Of a stretch of DNA of 19,256 nucleotides, positions 8,969 to 16,209 are shown piece by piece. Made by a program: the position numbers and the translations under genes. Position 1 is the stretch's first letter; each line of letters starts with the position of its first letter. The notes beneath the pieces were generated by a model. It did no database searches. It saw only the letters and a program-made list of their open reading frames with translations, and was not told the DNA's origin. The DNA lies in contig JAKARN010000005.1 in NCBI GenBank assembly GCA_021828425.1, positions 1-19,256 of the forward strand. Reading direction: 5' to 3'. This stretch comes from Pseudomonadota bacterium (lineage in GTDB: Bacteria > Pseudomonadota > Gammaproteobacteria > JAKAQQ01).

Positions 8969-9012
8969 TGTCGCTTGTGGCCTCGCCTTCATTCAAATTC
9001 CCCGAGCCTGGT

Positions 9013-9441
9013 TCAGATGCCGAGGATGGGAAGATCACGCAGCGCTGAAAAGTCACGGTCATGAGTGACCAGCGCATCCGCGCCGATAGCCAGCGCGCTG
9101 GCGGCCAGGACTGCATCCGCCAGTTTCATTTTCGACGTGGCGCGGAGCCTGGCGGCGCTCTCGGCAAGGTCGGCATCGAGGTCTACGACGAACCAGGTTC
9201 GAAGTGTGCTTCGATAGCGCTCCGTTAGCTCCTCGTTCCGGGCGCATAAGGGTCCGGCGAGCACCTCCGCGATCGTCATGGTCGTGACTGCAAAGCGCGC
9301 AAGGCCCTTGTCGTGAGCTGCAAACACCGGTTTGAAAGCGGGGGCGAGTTCCGGATGGTCCTCGAGGACGTAGATGATCGGCGCCGAGTCGATCAGCAGG
9401 AGCGGGTTCTCCGGCAGTCCCTCCAGGCTCACCTGTTCCAT
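9013..9441 (-). CDS. PIN-domain toxin (VapC-like ribonuclease)
   Basis: This 142-residue PIN protein keeps the acidic residues expected for Mg-dependent RNase activity. These are D18 in LLIDSAPIIYVLE, E59 in TIAEVLAGP, D109 in MKLADAVLAASA, and D128/D130 in LVTHDRDFSAL. It starts at the ATG at 9441 and overlaps the antitoxin gene by 13 bp, the usual antitoxin-first, coupled arrangement. VapC toxins cleave tRNA or rRNA and are held inactive by the partner. Its real target cannot be read from the sequence. Intact active-site residues suggest it is functional. It is convergent with the peptidoglycan-binding gene. Confidence 0.88.
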   Translation of the reverse strand: MEQVSLEGLPENPLLLIDSAPIIYVLEDHPELAPAFKPVFAAHDKGLARFAVTTMTIAEVLAGPLCARNEELTERYRSTLRTWFVVDLDADLAESAARLRATSKMKLADAVLAASALAIGADALVTHDRDFSALRDLPILGI

Positions 9442-9683
9442 TCGTTTCTCAGGCGACGCAGGGTTGTCCGGCTGTCACGGCCATAGAGCCCATGTCCGCT
9501 GCCGGCCAGGGGCAGCAGCGAGCGCTGTGCACTCGCCTCGGTCTGTGCTGAGATCGGCGCAAGTATGGCGATCGGCCGGCCGTGCCGGGTGATGATCGTT
9601 TGCCGACCGTGCTGCGCAGCGGTGAGCAGATCGGGTAGTTGACTGCGCGCTTCCTCGGCGCCTTTCCGTATCGGTTTCGTCAT
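9429..9683 (-). CDS. Phd/YefM-type antitoxin
   Basis: The 84-residue protein has the Phd/YefM N-terminal fold. KGAEEARSQLPDLLTAAQHGRQTIITRHGRPIAILAPI (about 7-44) shows the typical 'R..L..LL..A..G....I.R.G.P.A.L.P' pattern. The C-terminal half is more variable and would clamp the toxin. GGAG lies 6 nt before the ATG. It overlaps the PIN toxin gene downstream. The protein should also bind its own promoter, where a 15-bp palindrome overlaps the -10 region. Confidence 0.88.
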   Translation of the reverse strand: MTKPIRKGAEEARSQLPDLLTAAQHGRQTIITRHGRPIAILAPISAQTEASAQRSLLPLAGSGHGLYGRDSRTTLRRLRNEWNR

Positions 9684-9692
9684 AGTGATCTC

Positions 9693-9733
9693 CAGAACCC
9701 ATAAAGCGTACAGACTGTACGGTTCTGTGTCAA
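9693..9733 (-). promoter_or_regulatory. Toxin-antitoxin promoter with nested inverted repeats
   Basis: On the minus strand a consensus -35 TTGACA (9733-9728) and a -10 TACGCT (9710-9705) are separated by 17 bp. CGTACAGACTGTACG (9707-9721) is a palindrome with 7-bp arms and a single central base, lying over the spacer and -10. A second inverted pair, CAGAACC (9693-9699) and GGTTCTG (9721-9727), brackets it with a shifted centre. Binding here would block transcription, as expected for conditional autorepression by an antitoxin-toxin complex. Confidence 0.65.
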
Positions 9734-9743
9734 ATGGGAACGG

Positions 9744-10136
9744 TCAGCGAAGGCCGCCGACTTTTGCTGTCGGCATCCTTGGGGGGTCGGAGGGAGCTTC
9801 AGGTCGCGAAGGCTCAATGATCCAAGCGTTCACGAGATCGTGCCACGCTCGACTGAGCGCCCTCTGCAACCCTTGTCCTTCCCGCTTCACCGTCGCGAGC
9901 AGCAAGGCAATGTCAGGCTCAGCGAGTGTGGCTGCAGTTGTTGCGTCGACGGCGATGTGGCCTACTACCTGACCCGAGCCTTGACTGTGGAACATGTAGA
10001 GCACTGGCACCGGACCATTGACGTGGCGGCGTTCATGCACAGCGCAGCGCGCCCGATACCAGCCGCTGTCAATCCAAGACGCATCTCCGCCGCATATCGC
10101 GTCATCGTCAGGGTGGCAAGTTGTCGGGGTTAAGGC
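9744..10136 (-). pseudogene. Probable remnant of an unknown protein gene
   Basis: The frame is open for 131 codons on the minus strand and reads like real protein: DDDAICGGDASWIDSGWY, then HVNGPVPVLYMFHSQ, VVGHIAVDATTAATL and GLQRALSRAWHDLVNAW. It has no ATG; the first usual start is a GTG at 10040, which would cut off the protein-like first third. An ATG at 10153 in another frame reads MPTEGEP and stops. A small indel near 10130-10140 would join that start to the long frame. I do not recognise the family. It lies upstream of the toxin-antitoxin promoter, on the same strand. The plus-strand frames here (9685-9972, 9840-10133) look like shadows. Confidence 0.45.
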
Positions 10137-10199
10137 TCACCTTCCGTCGGCATGGTTTTTCCCGTCCTGGTTCAATCGTAGGCTCGTCTTTCTCACCTG

Positions 10200-10205
10200 T
10201 ATAAT
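10200..10205 (+). promoter_or_regulatory. Possible -10 element for the GGDEF-EAL gene
   Basis: A perfect TATAAT stands 145 bp before the start codon in otherwise GC-rich DNA. No good -35 hexamer is found 16-18 bp upstream. It is the best sigma-70-like signal in the 213-bp region before the gene. Confidence 0.35.
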
Positions 10206-10349
10206 GGCCGCGGGGCTCGGGCACGAGCATGCGCGGTCACGGTGCGTGCTTGTGCAGGCGGGGTCCTTGTGGAAAAAGGCCAAGGAGTCATTGCTCCCGG
10301 CCTTGCATGAGGCATGATCAGGAAAGAGTTGGACTCGAGGAGAGTTTCA

Positions 10350-12794
10350 ATGAGTACGGAATCAAAGATCCAGGACAACTGGCGTCTCCGGTTCATCGAT
10401 GAAACCGACGATGCACTTTTGTTGACCGATGGAGACATCGTTTTGGATTGCAATCAGCGGGCTGTCGCGCTTTTCCGGTGCGGGGAAAGCAACCCGCTGG
10501 TTGGATTGTCATTGTTGGATCTGACGCCAGACCACCACTCCATACTGGTGGCCTGCGATGAGGATACCGGGGGTGCGGTTACGGGAACCCATACGGATGG
10601 CTTGGTGCGTCGGGATGGGGAGCACTTCACGGCCCTTGTGTCGGTGAGTGTTCTGGTGGATCCGAGTTCACGTGCATTTGTCATCAGCCTGCGTGATATC
10701 ACCAGCCGGCTCGTAGTTCAGCAACAGGACGGACGACTGGAGCAGGCTTATCTGATGACGCTGTTCGAGCGATCACCCGAAGCCATTGCGATTGTGGACC
10801 CGAGGGGCACCGTACTCCGGGTCAACCACTTTTTTTGCCGCGTGTTTGGATACCCGACGGAGGAGGCGATCGGCCAGGATATCGACCAGCTGATTGTGCC
10901 GGAATCAAGGCGTGACGAAGGCCGGGATCTGACCCGGACCGGCTTGTCGGGCATGGAGGTTGAATACCAGACCTGGCGGAGACGGAAGAGTGGTGAACTC
11001 TTCCCGGTTTCCGTTCTCGCGACCCCGATTCTCCATAATGGCAGTCTGGTTGCCTTGTATGTGATTTACCGGGATATCAGCCGCCTGCGAGAGGCCGAGC
11101 AGCGGTTGAAGCAGACCCAGCGTGAGCTCGATGCGGTGATCAGCCAGGCTCCGATCACGATTTTCCTGCTTGATTCGGAGATGCGCTTTACCATGGGCTT
11201 GGGCCAGGCCATGGAACGTGTAGGATGGAAGGAGTCCGATCTCCTGGGCAAGTCCGCCTATGAATTTTTTTCCGAGATGCCGGATGTGCTGTCCGCAATC
11301 CGTCTCTCCTTGTCCGGGCAAACCCCGCGGGTGGTGTCCGAGTTCCGTGGGACGAGTCTGGAACTGCAGTTCACCCTGATCCAGGATGCGGACAGTGGAG
11401 CCCAAAGCATCATGGGCGTCATGCGCGATGTGACTGATTCAGTTCTTGCGCAGAAGCAGTTGGAGTTCATGGCGCACCATGACATTCTCACCGGGCTGCC
11501 GAACCGGAAGATGTTTCAGGAACAGGTTCGCGATGCCATCCGGCGGGCCAAACGGCACAAGAGCGGTTTTGCCGTACTATTTCTGGACCTTGACCGGTTC
11601 AAGGCCATCAACGATACGCTTGGCCATCAGACCGGTGACCAGGTTATCCAGCATGCGGCCGTGCAGTGTGCCTCGATTTTGCGGGAAGTCGACATGGTTG
11701 CCCGGTTGGGGGGTGATGAATTTGCCATTCTCCTCGAGGAGGTTGACACGAATGAGCCTGTCGAGACGGCCATACGGCGGCTCCAATCGGCCATTGCTGC
11801 CCCTTATTTCGATGATGATCGGGATCTGACTGTCGGGTGCAGTATCGGCATCAGCCTGTATCCACGTGATGGTCTCGATGAGGATAGCCTGATCAAGCAT
11901 GCCGATACCGCAATGTACAAGGCCAAGAACTTGGGCCGCGGACAATACATGTTCTACGCTCCGGATCTCCCGGACAGTCCGTCCGGAGAGTATGCAAAGA
12001 CCACGTTGTTGCGACGTGCCTTGGAGCAAGGACGCTTTGTCCTGCATTACCAGCCCATTGTCCGGACTTTGGATCAGACCGTCACCGGGGTGGAGGCGCT
12101 GATCCGGCTTCGCCAATCCGACGGACATCTCATGCCTCCTCTGGAATTTATCGCCTTGGCGGAAGAAACAGGCCTGATCATCCCCATCGGCTGCTGGGTT
12201 TTGGAGGAGGCCTGCCGTCAGCAAAGGGCCTGGTTGGAGAAAAATGCGTGGCAGCTCCGCATGGCGATCAACCTCTCTGCGCGACAGTTTCGGGATCCAA
12301 AGTTTCTCACCACGATTGGGGATATGCTGGAGAAGATGAATGTCCCCCCGGAACTCTTCATGGTGGAAATAACGGAAAGTATGATGTTTCCAGATCCACG
12401 CACGGCACTCGCGATTTTGGGCGAGTTGCGGGCCATGCGTGTTGCGGTGTCGATTGACGATTTCGGTACTGGATTCTCGTCCCTGAGCTACCTCAAGGAT
12501 TTTTCAGTCGACTTCATCAAAACCGATCGTTCCTTTATTGCCGGGACACCGAATGACAAGAAGTCCTGCGGAATCACCCGAACGATTCTGAGCTTGTCAC
12601 GCAATCTGGGCATGGGCATGATCGCTGAGGGTGTGGAAACTGCCGGACAATACCATTTTCTTCAAACCATCGGCTGCGATGAGATGCAGGGCTTTTTCTT
12701 TGGTCGTCCGGTTGAAGCCGAGACGCTGAGTGTGCGTTTTGAGCAATCTCCGATCAAGAACCATCAGCCGATTCTGCAGGTGCCTGAAAACTGA
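10350..12794 (+). CDS. PAS-PAS-PAS-GGDEF-EAL cyclic-di-GMP enzyme
   Basis: The start at 10350 is chosen because GAGGAG lies 7 nt upstream; an upstream in-frame ATG at 10314 has none. The 814-residue protein has no membrane segment. Three PAS regions lie at about 12-120, 135-250 and 258-368. In the diguanylate cyclase domain (about 370-540) the active site is GGDEF (454-458), with an inhibitory RxxD (REVD, 445-448) exactly five residues before it. The phosphodiesterase domain (about 550-800) keeps EAL (582-584), NLSARQF, ITES, DDFGTGFSSLSYL (from 703), KTDRSF and AEGVET. Both catalytic sites look intact, so it may make or break c-di-GMP depending on the PAS signals. Many such hybrids act mainly as phosphodiesterases. 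It stands alone between unrelated genes. Confidence 0.93.
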   Translation: MSTESKIQDNWRLRFIDETDDALLLTDGDIVLDCNQRAVALFRCGESNPLVGLSLLDLTPDHHSILVACDEDTGGAVTGTHTDGLVRRDGEHFTALVSVSVLVDPSSRAFVISLRDITSRLVVQQQDGRLEQAYLMTLFERSPEAIAIVDPRGTVLRVNHFFCRVFGYPTEEAIGQDIDQLIVPESRRDEGRDLTRTGLSGMEVEYQTWRRRKSGELFPVSVLATPILHNGSLVALYVIYRDISRLREAEQRLKQTQRELDAVISQAPITIFLLDSEMRFTMGLGQAMERVGWKESDLLGKSAYEFFSEMPDVLSAIRLSLSGQTPRVVSEFRGTSLELQFTLIQDADSGAQSIMGVMRDVTDSVLAQKQLEFMAHHDILTGLPNRKMFQEQVRDAIRRAKRHKSGFAVLFLDLDRFKAINDTLGHQTGDQVIQHAAVQCASILREVDMVARLGGDEFAILLEEVDTNEPVETAIRRLQSAIAAPYFDDDRDLTVGCSIGISLYPRDGLDEDSLIKHADTAMYKAKNLGRGQYMFYAPDLPDSPSGEYAKTTLLRRALEQGRFVLHYQPIVRTLDQTVTGVEALIRLRQSDGHLMPPLEFIALAEETGLIIPIGCWVLEEACRQQRAWLEKNAWQLRMAINLSARQFRDPKFLTTIGDMLEKMNVPPELFMVEITESMMFPDPRTALAILGELRAMRVAVSIDDFGTGFSSLSYLKDFSVDFIKTDRSFIAGTPNDKKSCGITRTILSLSRNLGMGMIAEGVETAGQYHFLQTIGCDEMQGFFFGRPVEAETLSVRFEQSPIKNHQPILQVPEN

Positions 12795-13042
12795 GCGTCC
12801 GGATTCGGTACGGCGGAGTCGCGATTGAATCCCTGTGCAACCCTCCCCTTGGGCATACGCCATTTGCTTTACCCAACTGGGCACCCTTGCCGAGATAATA
12901 TGGGGGAAGACCGGGGTTTGCGGGCGGTGTGCGAGGCCGCCTCTCACCCGGCCGTTCTCCCGAGTCCTGGTCGGGAGTGTACTTCGGGCGTTTTGTTGGC
13001 AAACAGGAGTGTCCTGAGATCCAGTGAGCCCGGGTGTGGGGG

Positions 13043-13600
13043 CTAGGGTTGTGAAACCACCTCCACGGAACCTGAAGTGTTCCGGGAGGTTTTCATGCGG
13101 ATCCCTTCCAGCTCCAGAAGAGTTCGTTTAAGCGTCAATCCTCCGCCAAAGCCTACGAGGTCTCCATGGGCACCGATCACGCGATGGCAGGGGATGATGA
13201 TGGGGATCGGATTGTTGCCGTTGGCGGCTCCGACTGCCCGCATGGCCCGGGGTCGCCTGATGGCCCGTGCCACATCGCGATAGGAGCGGGTTTCACCGTA
13301 CGGGATTTTTTCGAGTGCGGACCAGACGGCCATCTGGAATGGAGTGCCGGTGAGCGTGAGGGGAAGGGCGAACCGACGGCGCTGACGGGCGAAATATTCG
13401 GTCAACTGGCGGATGACCTCGGAAAAGCCGGACCGATCGCGGATCCATCCCGATGCGGGTTCACGTGCCTGCCCGTCCACTGGAAAACCAAGACCCCAGA
13501 GTGACTGGTCGGTTCCATAAAGTAGGAGAAGTCCCAGGGGGCTGGCCCAATGGCGGTAGTGGAGGGGTGGATCCTGGACTTTGGGGGTGGCCACGGTCAT
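13043..13600 (-). CDS. ogt: Methylated-DNA-protein cysteine methyltransferase
   Basis: This 185-residue suicide enzyme transfers methyl groups from O6-methylguanine or O4-methylthymine in DNA to its own cysteine. The acceptor C138 lies in IIIPCHRVIG. The DNA-binding helix (YGETRSYRDVARAI) and the RAVGAANGNNPIPI segment with the conserved Asn precede it. GFGGGLTLKRTLLELEG closes the domain. An N-terminal ribonuclease-like domain is present (about 15-80), as in Ogt; no Ada metal-binding part is seen. The ATG at 13600 has GGAG 7 nt upstream. It follows apaH on the same strand after 134 bp. Confidence 0.92.
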   Translation of the reverse strand: MTVATPKVQDPPLHYRHWASPLGLLLLYGTDQSLWGLGFPVDGQAREPASGWIRDRSGFSEVIRQLTEYFARQRRRFALPLTLTGTPFQMAVWSALEKIPYGETRSYRDVARAIRRPRAMRAVGAANGNNPIPIIIPCHRVIGAHGDLVGFGGGLTLKRTLLELEGIRMKTSRNTSGSVEVVSQP

Positions 13601-13670
13601 GGTTGATCTCCGGTGTGGTCGCCTGGTGAACGACCTCGGACGCTTTTCAGTCTACCCCGGGATCTGCTTC

Positions 13671-13733
13671 CGGGCACGCCGTTTCCGGACATCAGTTTTC
13701 GGCAATTGCGACGGCGGAAAGACCGGGTGCCCG
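13671..13733 (-). repeat. Long imperfect inverted repeat between apaH and ogt
   Basis: CGGGCAC (13671-13677) pairs with GTGCCCG (13727-13733), and TTTCCG (13682-13687) can pair with CGGAAA further in. The result is a two-stage stem starting directly after the apaH stop. There is no U-run after it, so it may be a processing or attenuating structure, or a Rho-dependent or weak terminator, rather than an intrinsic one. Confidence 0.3.
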
Positions 13734-13734
13734 A

Positions 13735-14568
13735 TCAGGATCCCTCCGGTCGACGTTCGGGACATGGAATTTCGAGCAGGTGGCTTTCTCCATCGAGGCG
13801 CATGGCGCGGAGCGTTCCGCCCCAGAGGCAGCCCCCATCCAGGGGGTAGACATGGGGGGTGCGGGTATCTCCCAGGGTCGACCAGTGTCCGAAGACGATA
13901 TGGAGATCCTGGTTGCGCCGATTCGGGATCTCGAACCACGGATAGAGGCCCTCCGGCTGGGTACCCGGCGGGCCCTTGTGCCGCAAGTCCAGTTTTCCGG
14001 TGGAGGTCACATAGCGCATGCGGGTCAGGGCGTTCACCGTGAAACGGTTTGCCTGGGCGGTCGGCAGTCCCTCCTGCCAGACATCCGGTTCGTTTCCGAA
14101 AAGGGTGGGGAGAGACTCTTTCCAGAAAGGAGCCTCAAGCAATGCTTCGACACTCCGGGCCCTTGCCATTGACTGTTCGAGATCCCAAAACGGTGGCAGC
14201 CCGGCGTGAACCAGGGTGAAGCCGAGGGCCGGGTCGTGGTGGAGGAGGGGACGATGACGCAACCAGTCCAAAAGCTCGTCGCGGTCCGGGGCCTCGAGGA
14301 TCGGCCGGAGGGAGGGATCCACGGTGGGTGGAGAGTCCGGATTGGCTGCCACCCGCAGCAGATAGAGATCGTGGTTACCGAGAACGACAATGGCTCGCGG
14401 ACCCAGTCGGTAGACGAAGCGCAGCACCTCGAGGGAGTCGGGTCCCCGGTTGACGAGATCACCACAAAACCAGAGGCGATCTCCTTCCGGGTCAAATCCA
14501 ATGCGATCCAGCAGGCGCATGAGCATGCTGTGCAGGCCTTGCAGATCACCAATCGCGAAAGTTCTCAT
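13735..14568 (-). CDS. apaH: Symmetrical diadenosine tetraphosphatase
   Basis: This 277-residue metallophosphoesterase hydrolyses Ap4A to two ADP and controls Np4 alarmones and RNA caps. It begins AIGDLQG (D8), then shows GDLVNRGPDS (36-45), GNHD (64-67), LVHAGLPPFWDL and VFGHWSTLG, the metal-binding motifs of the family in order, at the usual length. The start ATG at 14568 gives MRTFAIGDLQG, close to family N-termini; its ribosome site is weak. In enterobacteria apaH follows rsmA and apaG directly. Here nfeD and slipin genes in the opposite direction separate it from rsmA, and no apaG is visible. Confidence 0.94.
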   Translation of the reverse strand: MRTFAIGDLQGLHSMLMRLLDRIGFDPEGDRLWFCGDLVNRGPDSLEVLRFVYRLGPRAIVVLGNHDLYLLRVAANPDSPPTVDPSLRPILEAPDRDELLDWLRHRPLLHHDPALGFTLVHAGLPPFWDLEQSMARARSVEALLEAPFWKESLPTLFGNEPDVWQEGLPTAQANRFTVNALTRMRYVTSTGKLDLRHKGPPGTQPEGLYPWFEIPNRRNQDLHIVFGHWSTLGDTRTPHVYPLDGGCLWGGTLRAMRLDGESHLLEIPCPERRPEGS

Positions 14569-14728
14569 CGACTGCAGGCGTCCGGACCGATGGACACGCA
14601 GGCGCCGTGGTTCGTATGGCGGTGTTGGGCAGGTGACACCCAGGCACTCAGGATCGGAACAGGGCTCGGCATGACCTATTTTAGCCTGTGGGCCCGGTGA
14701 GTCGGGTCCGTATCCTGTCCTTCGTTTG

Positions 14729-14737
14729 TGCTAGGAT
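14729..14737 (+). promoter_or_regulatory. Extended -10 promoter for nfeD-slipin
   Basis: TG, one base, then TAGGAT forms an extended -10 element 65 bp before the nfeD start, in the 234-bp divergent gap with apaH. No clear -35 is needed for this type, and none is obvious. Confidence 0.4.
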
Positions 14738-14802
14738 GGGCCGCACCTATGGATCTACTGGCCTCAATGCTGAATCCTGAGGCCTGAAATCGGAGCTCGT
14801 CC

Positions 14803-15237
14803 ATGGCCGAATGGTATGTTCCCCTGAGCCTGGCCTTCGTCCTTTTCATCTTCGAGATCCCCACCCGCACGTTTTACCTGGCGGCCCTCGGGCTGTCCCT
14901 GCTCCTCGTGAGCCTGATCGACCTGCTCGCCGCCCCGAGCGGACTCGGGGCCATCGGATGGTTTGCCCTTTTTGCCGTGCTCCTCCTGCCGGCGGCCGAG
15001 TATGTCCGGCGGGCGCTGCGCAACCGGGCCTCCACAGATGCCACGAACATTGACAGCGGACAGCGTGTGGTTGTGGTCCAGGTATCCCCGAATACACTGG
15101 AGGTCCGCTACCGGGACACCCTCTGGCAGGCCGAGTTGACCGAGCCGGTCTCCGTTGAGCCCGGCCGTGAACTCCAGATCGTTTCCCGGGTCGGCAACCG
15201 CCTGCGGGTCGCCCCCTTTTCTCCCACACTCCACTGA
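14803..15237 (+). CDS. NfeD-like membrane protein, slipin partner
   Basis: The 144-residue protein has three or so hydrophobic segments between about 5 and 63 (LSLAFVLFIFEIP, FYLAALGLSLLLVSLIDLL, IGWFALFAVLLLPAAEYV). A C-terminal beta-rich domain (about 82-140: QRVVVVQVSPNTLEVRYRDTLWQAEL) fits the NfeD OB fold. This is the short NfeD form without the ClpP-like protease domain. It is followed after 9 bp by a slipin gene, the standard NfeD-stomatin operon. The pair is thought to organise membrane microdomains and protein quality control. The GAG-rich leader (CGGAGC about 12 nt before the ATG) gives a modest ribosome site. Confidence 0.87.
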   Translation: MAEWYVPLSLAFVLFIFEIPTRTFYLAALGLSLLLVSLIDLLAAPSGLGAIGWFALFAVLLLPAAEYVRRALRNRASTDATNIDSGQRVVVVQVSPNTLEVRYRDTLWQAELTEPVSVEPGRELQIVSRVGNRLRVAPFSPTLH

Positions 15238-15246
15238 GGATCCGCC

Positions 15247-16209
15247 ATGTCGATTGTCGTTATCGTCATCATTGTCCTGGCCATTGTGGTGGTGACCAGC
15301 GGGGTCCGGGTGGTCCCGCAGCAGCATGCCTGGGTCGTCGAGCGCATCGGCCGCTATCTCCGCACCCTGGAGCCCGGACTCAACGTCATTGTCCCTTTCC
15401 TGGACCAGGCCCGGTACCGTTTCGACCTTCGGGAAACCCCGATGGAAGTGCCGGCCCAGGTCTGTATCACCAAGGACAATACACAGGTTTCCGTGGATGG
15501 AATCATGTATATCCAGGTCACGGATGCGAAGCTCGCAGCCTACGGCTCGTCCAATCCCATCATGGCTGTCGTCCAGTTGGCGCAGACCAGCATGCGTGCC
15601 GAAATCGGCAAGCTTCATTTGGACGAGTGCCTGAGTTCCCGTCAGCAACTCAATGCGGCGGTGGTTTCCGTCCTGGATGAGGCGGGTGCGACGTGGGGGA
15701 TCAAGGTTCTGCGTTACGAGATCAAGGACATCACCCCGCCCAACGAGATCCTGAGGGCGATGGAGCTCCAGATCACGGCCGATCGTGAGCGGCGTGCGGT
15801 GGTGGCCCGTTCGGAAGGCGAGCGTCAACAGCAGATCAACGTTTCCGAAGGACAGAGACAGCAGGCCATCAACGTGGCCGAGGGGCAAAGACAGTCGGAC
15901 ATCCTACGGGCCGAAGGTCAGGCGCAGGCCATCCAACTCGTGGCCGAGGCCACGGCCCGAGCTATTGCCACGATCGGCCAGGCGACCGTCCAGCCGGGTG
16001 GGATTGAGGCCATGCAACTGCAGGTGGCCCGTGATTTCATCACCCAATGGGGCAATCTGGCCAAGCAGTCAACCACGGTTCTCATTCCCGCGGAAATGGG
16101 GAATATCGGCTCCTTCATTGCGACTGCGCTGGAGATCATCCGGTCCCGTGAGCCGGCCGGGAGTGGGCCGGCCGCGTCGTTACCGCCCAAAAATCCGTCT
16201 GCTCGCTGA
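15247..16209 (+). CDS. Slipin/stomatin-like SPFH protein (QmcA/paraslipin type)
   Basis: The 320-residue protein has an N-terminal membrane anchor (about 2-19, nearly all Val/Ile). The SPFH domain is at about 20-185 (GVRVVPQQHAWVVERIGRY, PGLNVIVPFLDQARYRFDLRE, VDGIMYIQVTD, IGIKVLRYEIKDITPP-like GIKVLRYEIKDITPP). A Gln/Glu-rich coiled coil with 11-residue repeats follows at 190-244. It should form oligomeric rings or cages on the inner membrane with the NfeD partner encoded 9 bp upstream; GAGGATCC precedes the ATG. The last 74 bp overlap the 3' end of rsmA on the other strand. After the conserved part (ATALEII) a variable Pro/Ser tail coincides with that overlap. Confidence 0.93.
   Translation: MSIVVIVIIVLAIVVVTSGVRVVPQQHAWVVERIGRYLRTLEPGLNVIVPFLDQARYRFDLRETPMEVPAQVCITKDNTQVSVDGIMYIQVTDAKLAAYGSSNPIMAVVQLAQTSMRAEIGKLHLDECLSSRQQLNAAVVSVLDEAGATWGIKVLRYEIKDITPPNEILRAMELQITADRERRAVVARSEGERQQQINVSEGQRQQAINVAEGQRQSDILRAEGQAQAIQLVAEATARAIATIGQATVQPGGIEAMQLQVARDFITQWGNLAKQSTTVLIPAEMGNIGSFIATALEIIRSREPAGSGPAASLPPKNPSAR
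15814..15978 (+). repeat. Five 11-residue coiled-coil repeats in the slipin gene
   Basis: Residues 190-244 form five consecutive hendecads: EGERQQQINVS, EGQRQQAINVA, EGQRQSDILRA, EGQAQAIQLVA and the diverged EATARAIATIG. The first three are also similar at DNA level (33-bp units). Such repeats build the long helical wall of SPFH assemblies. Related proteins carry similar Glu/Gln-rich repeats. Confidence 0.8.

Noticed and set aside
9685..10133. Plus-strand frames with Cys-rich segments (GCSCCVDGD)
   Set aside because: They lie opposite the more protein-like minus frame, lack ribosome sites and have low-complexity composition.
12795..13042. Possible small gene in the gap between the GGDEF-EAL gene and ogt
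   Set aside because: Short frames on both strands have no ribosome site, no motif and shadow-like composition. I see nothing to annotate.
15814..15978. The slipin tandem repeat as a CRISPR or satellite
   Set aside because: The units are 33-bp coding repeats in frame with no spacers and encode a known type of coiled coil.
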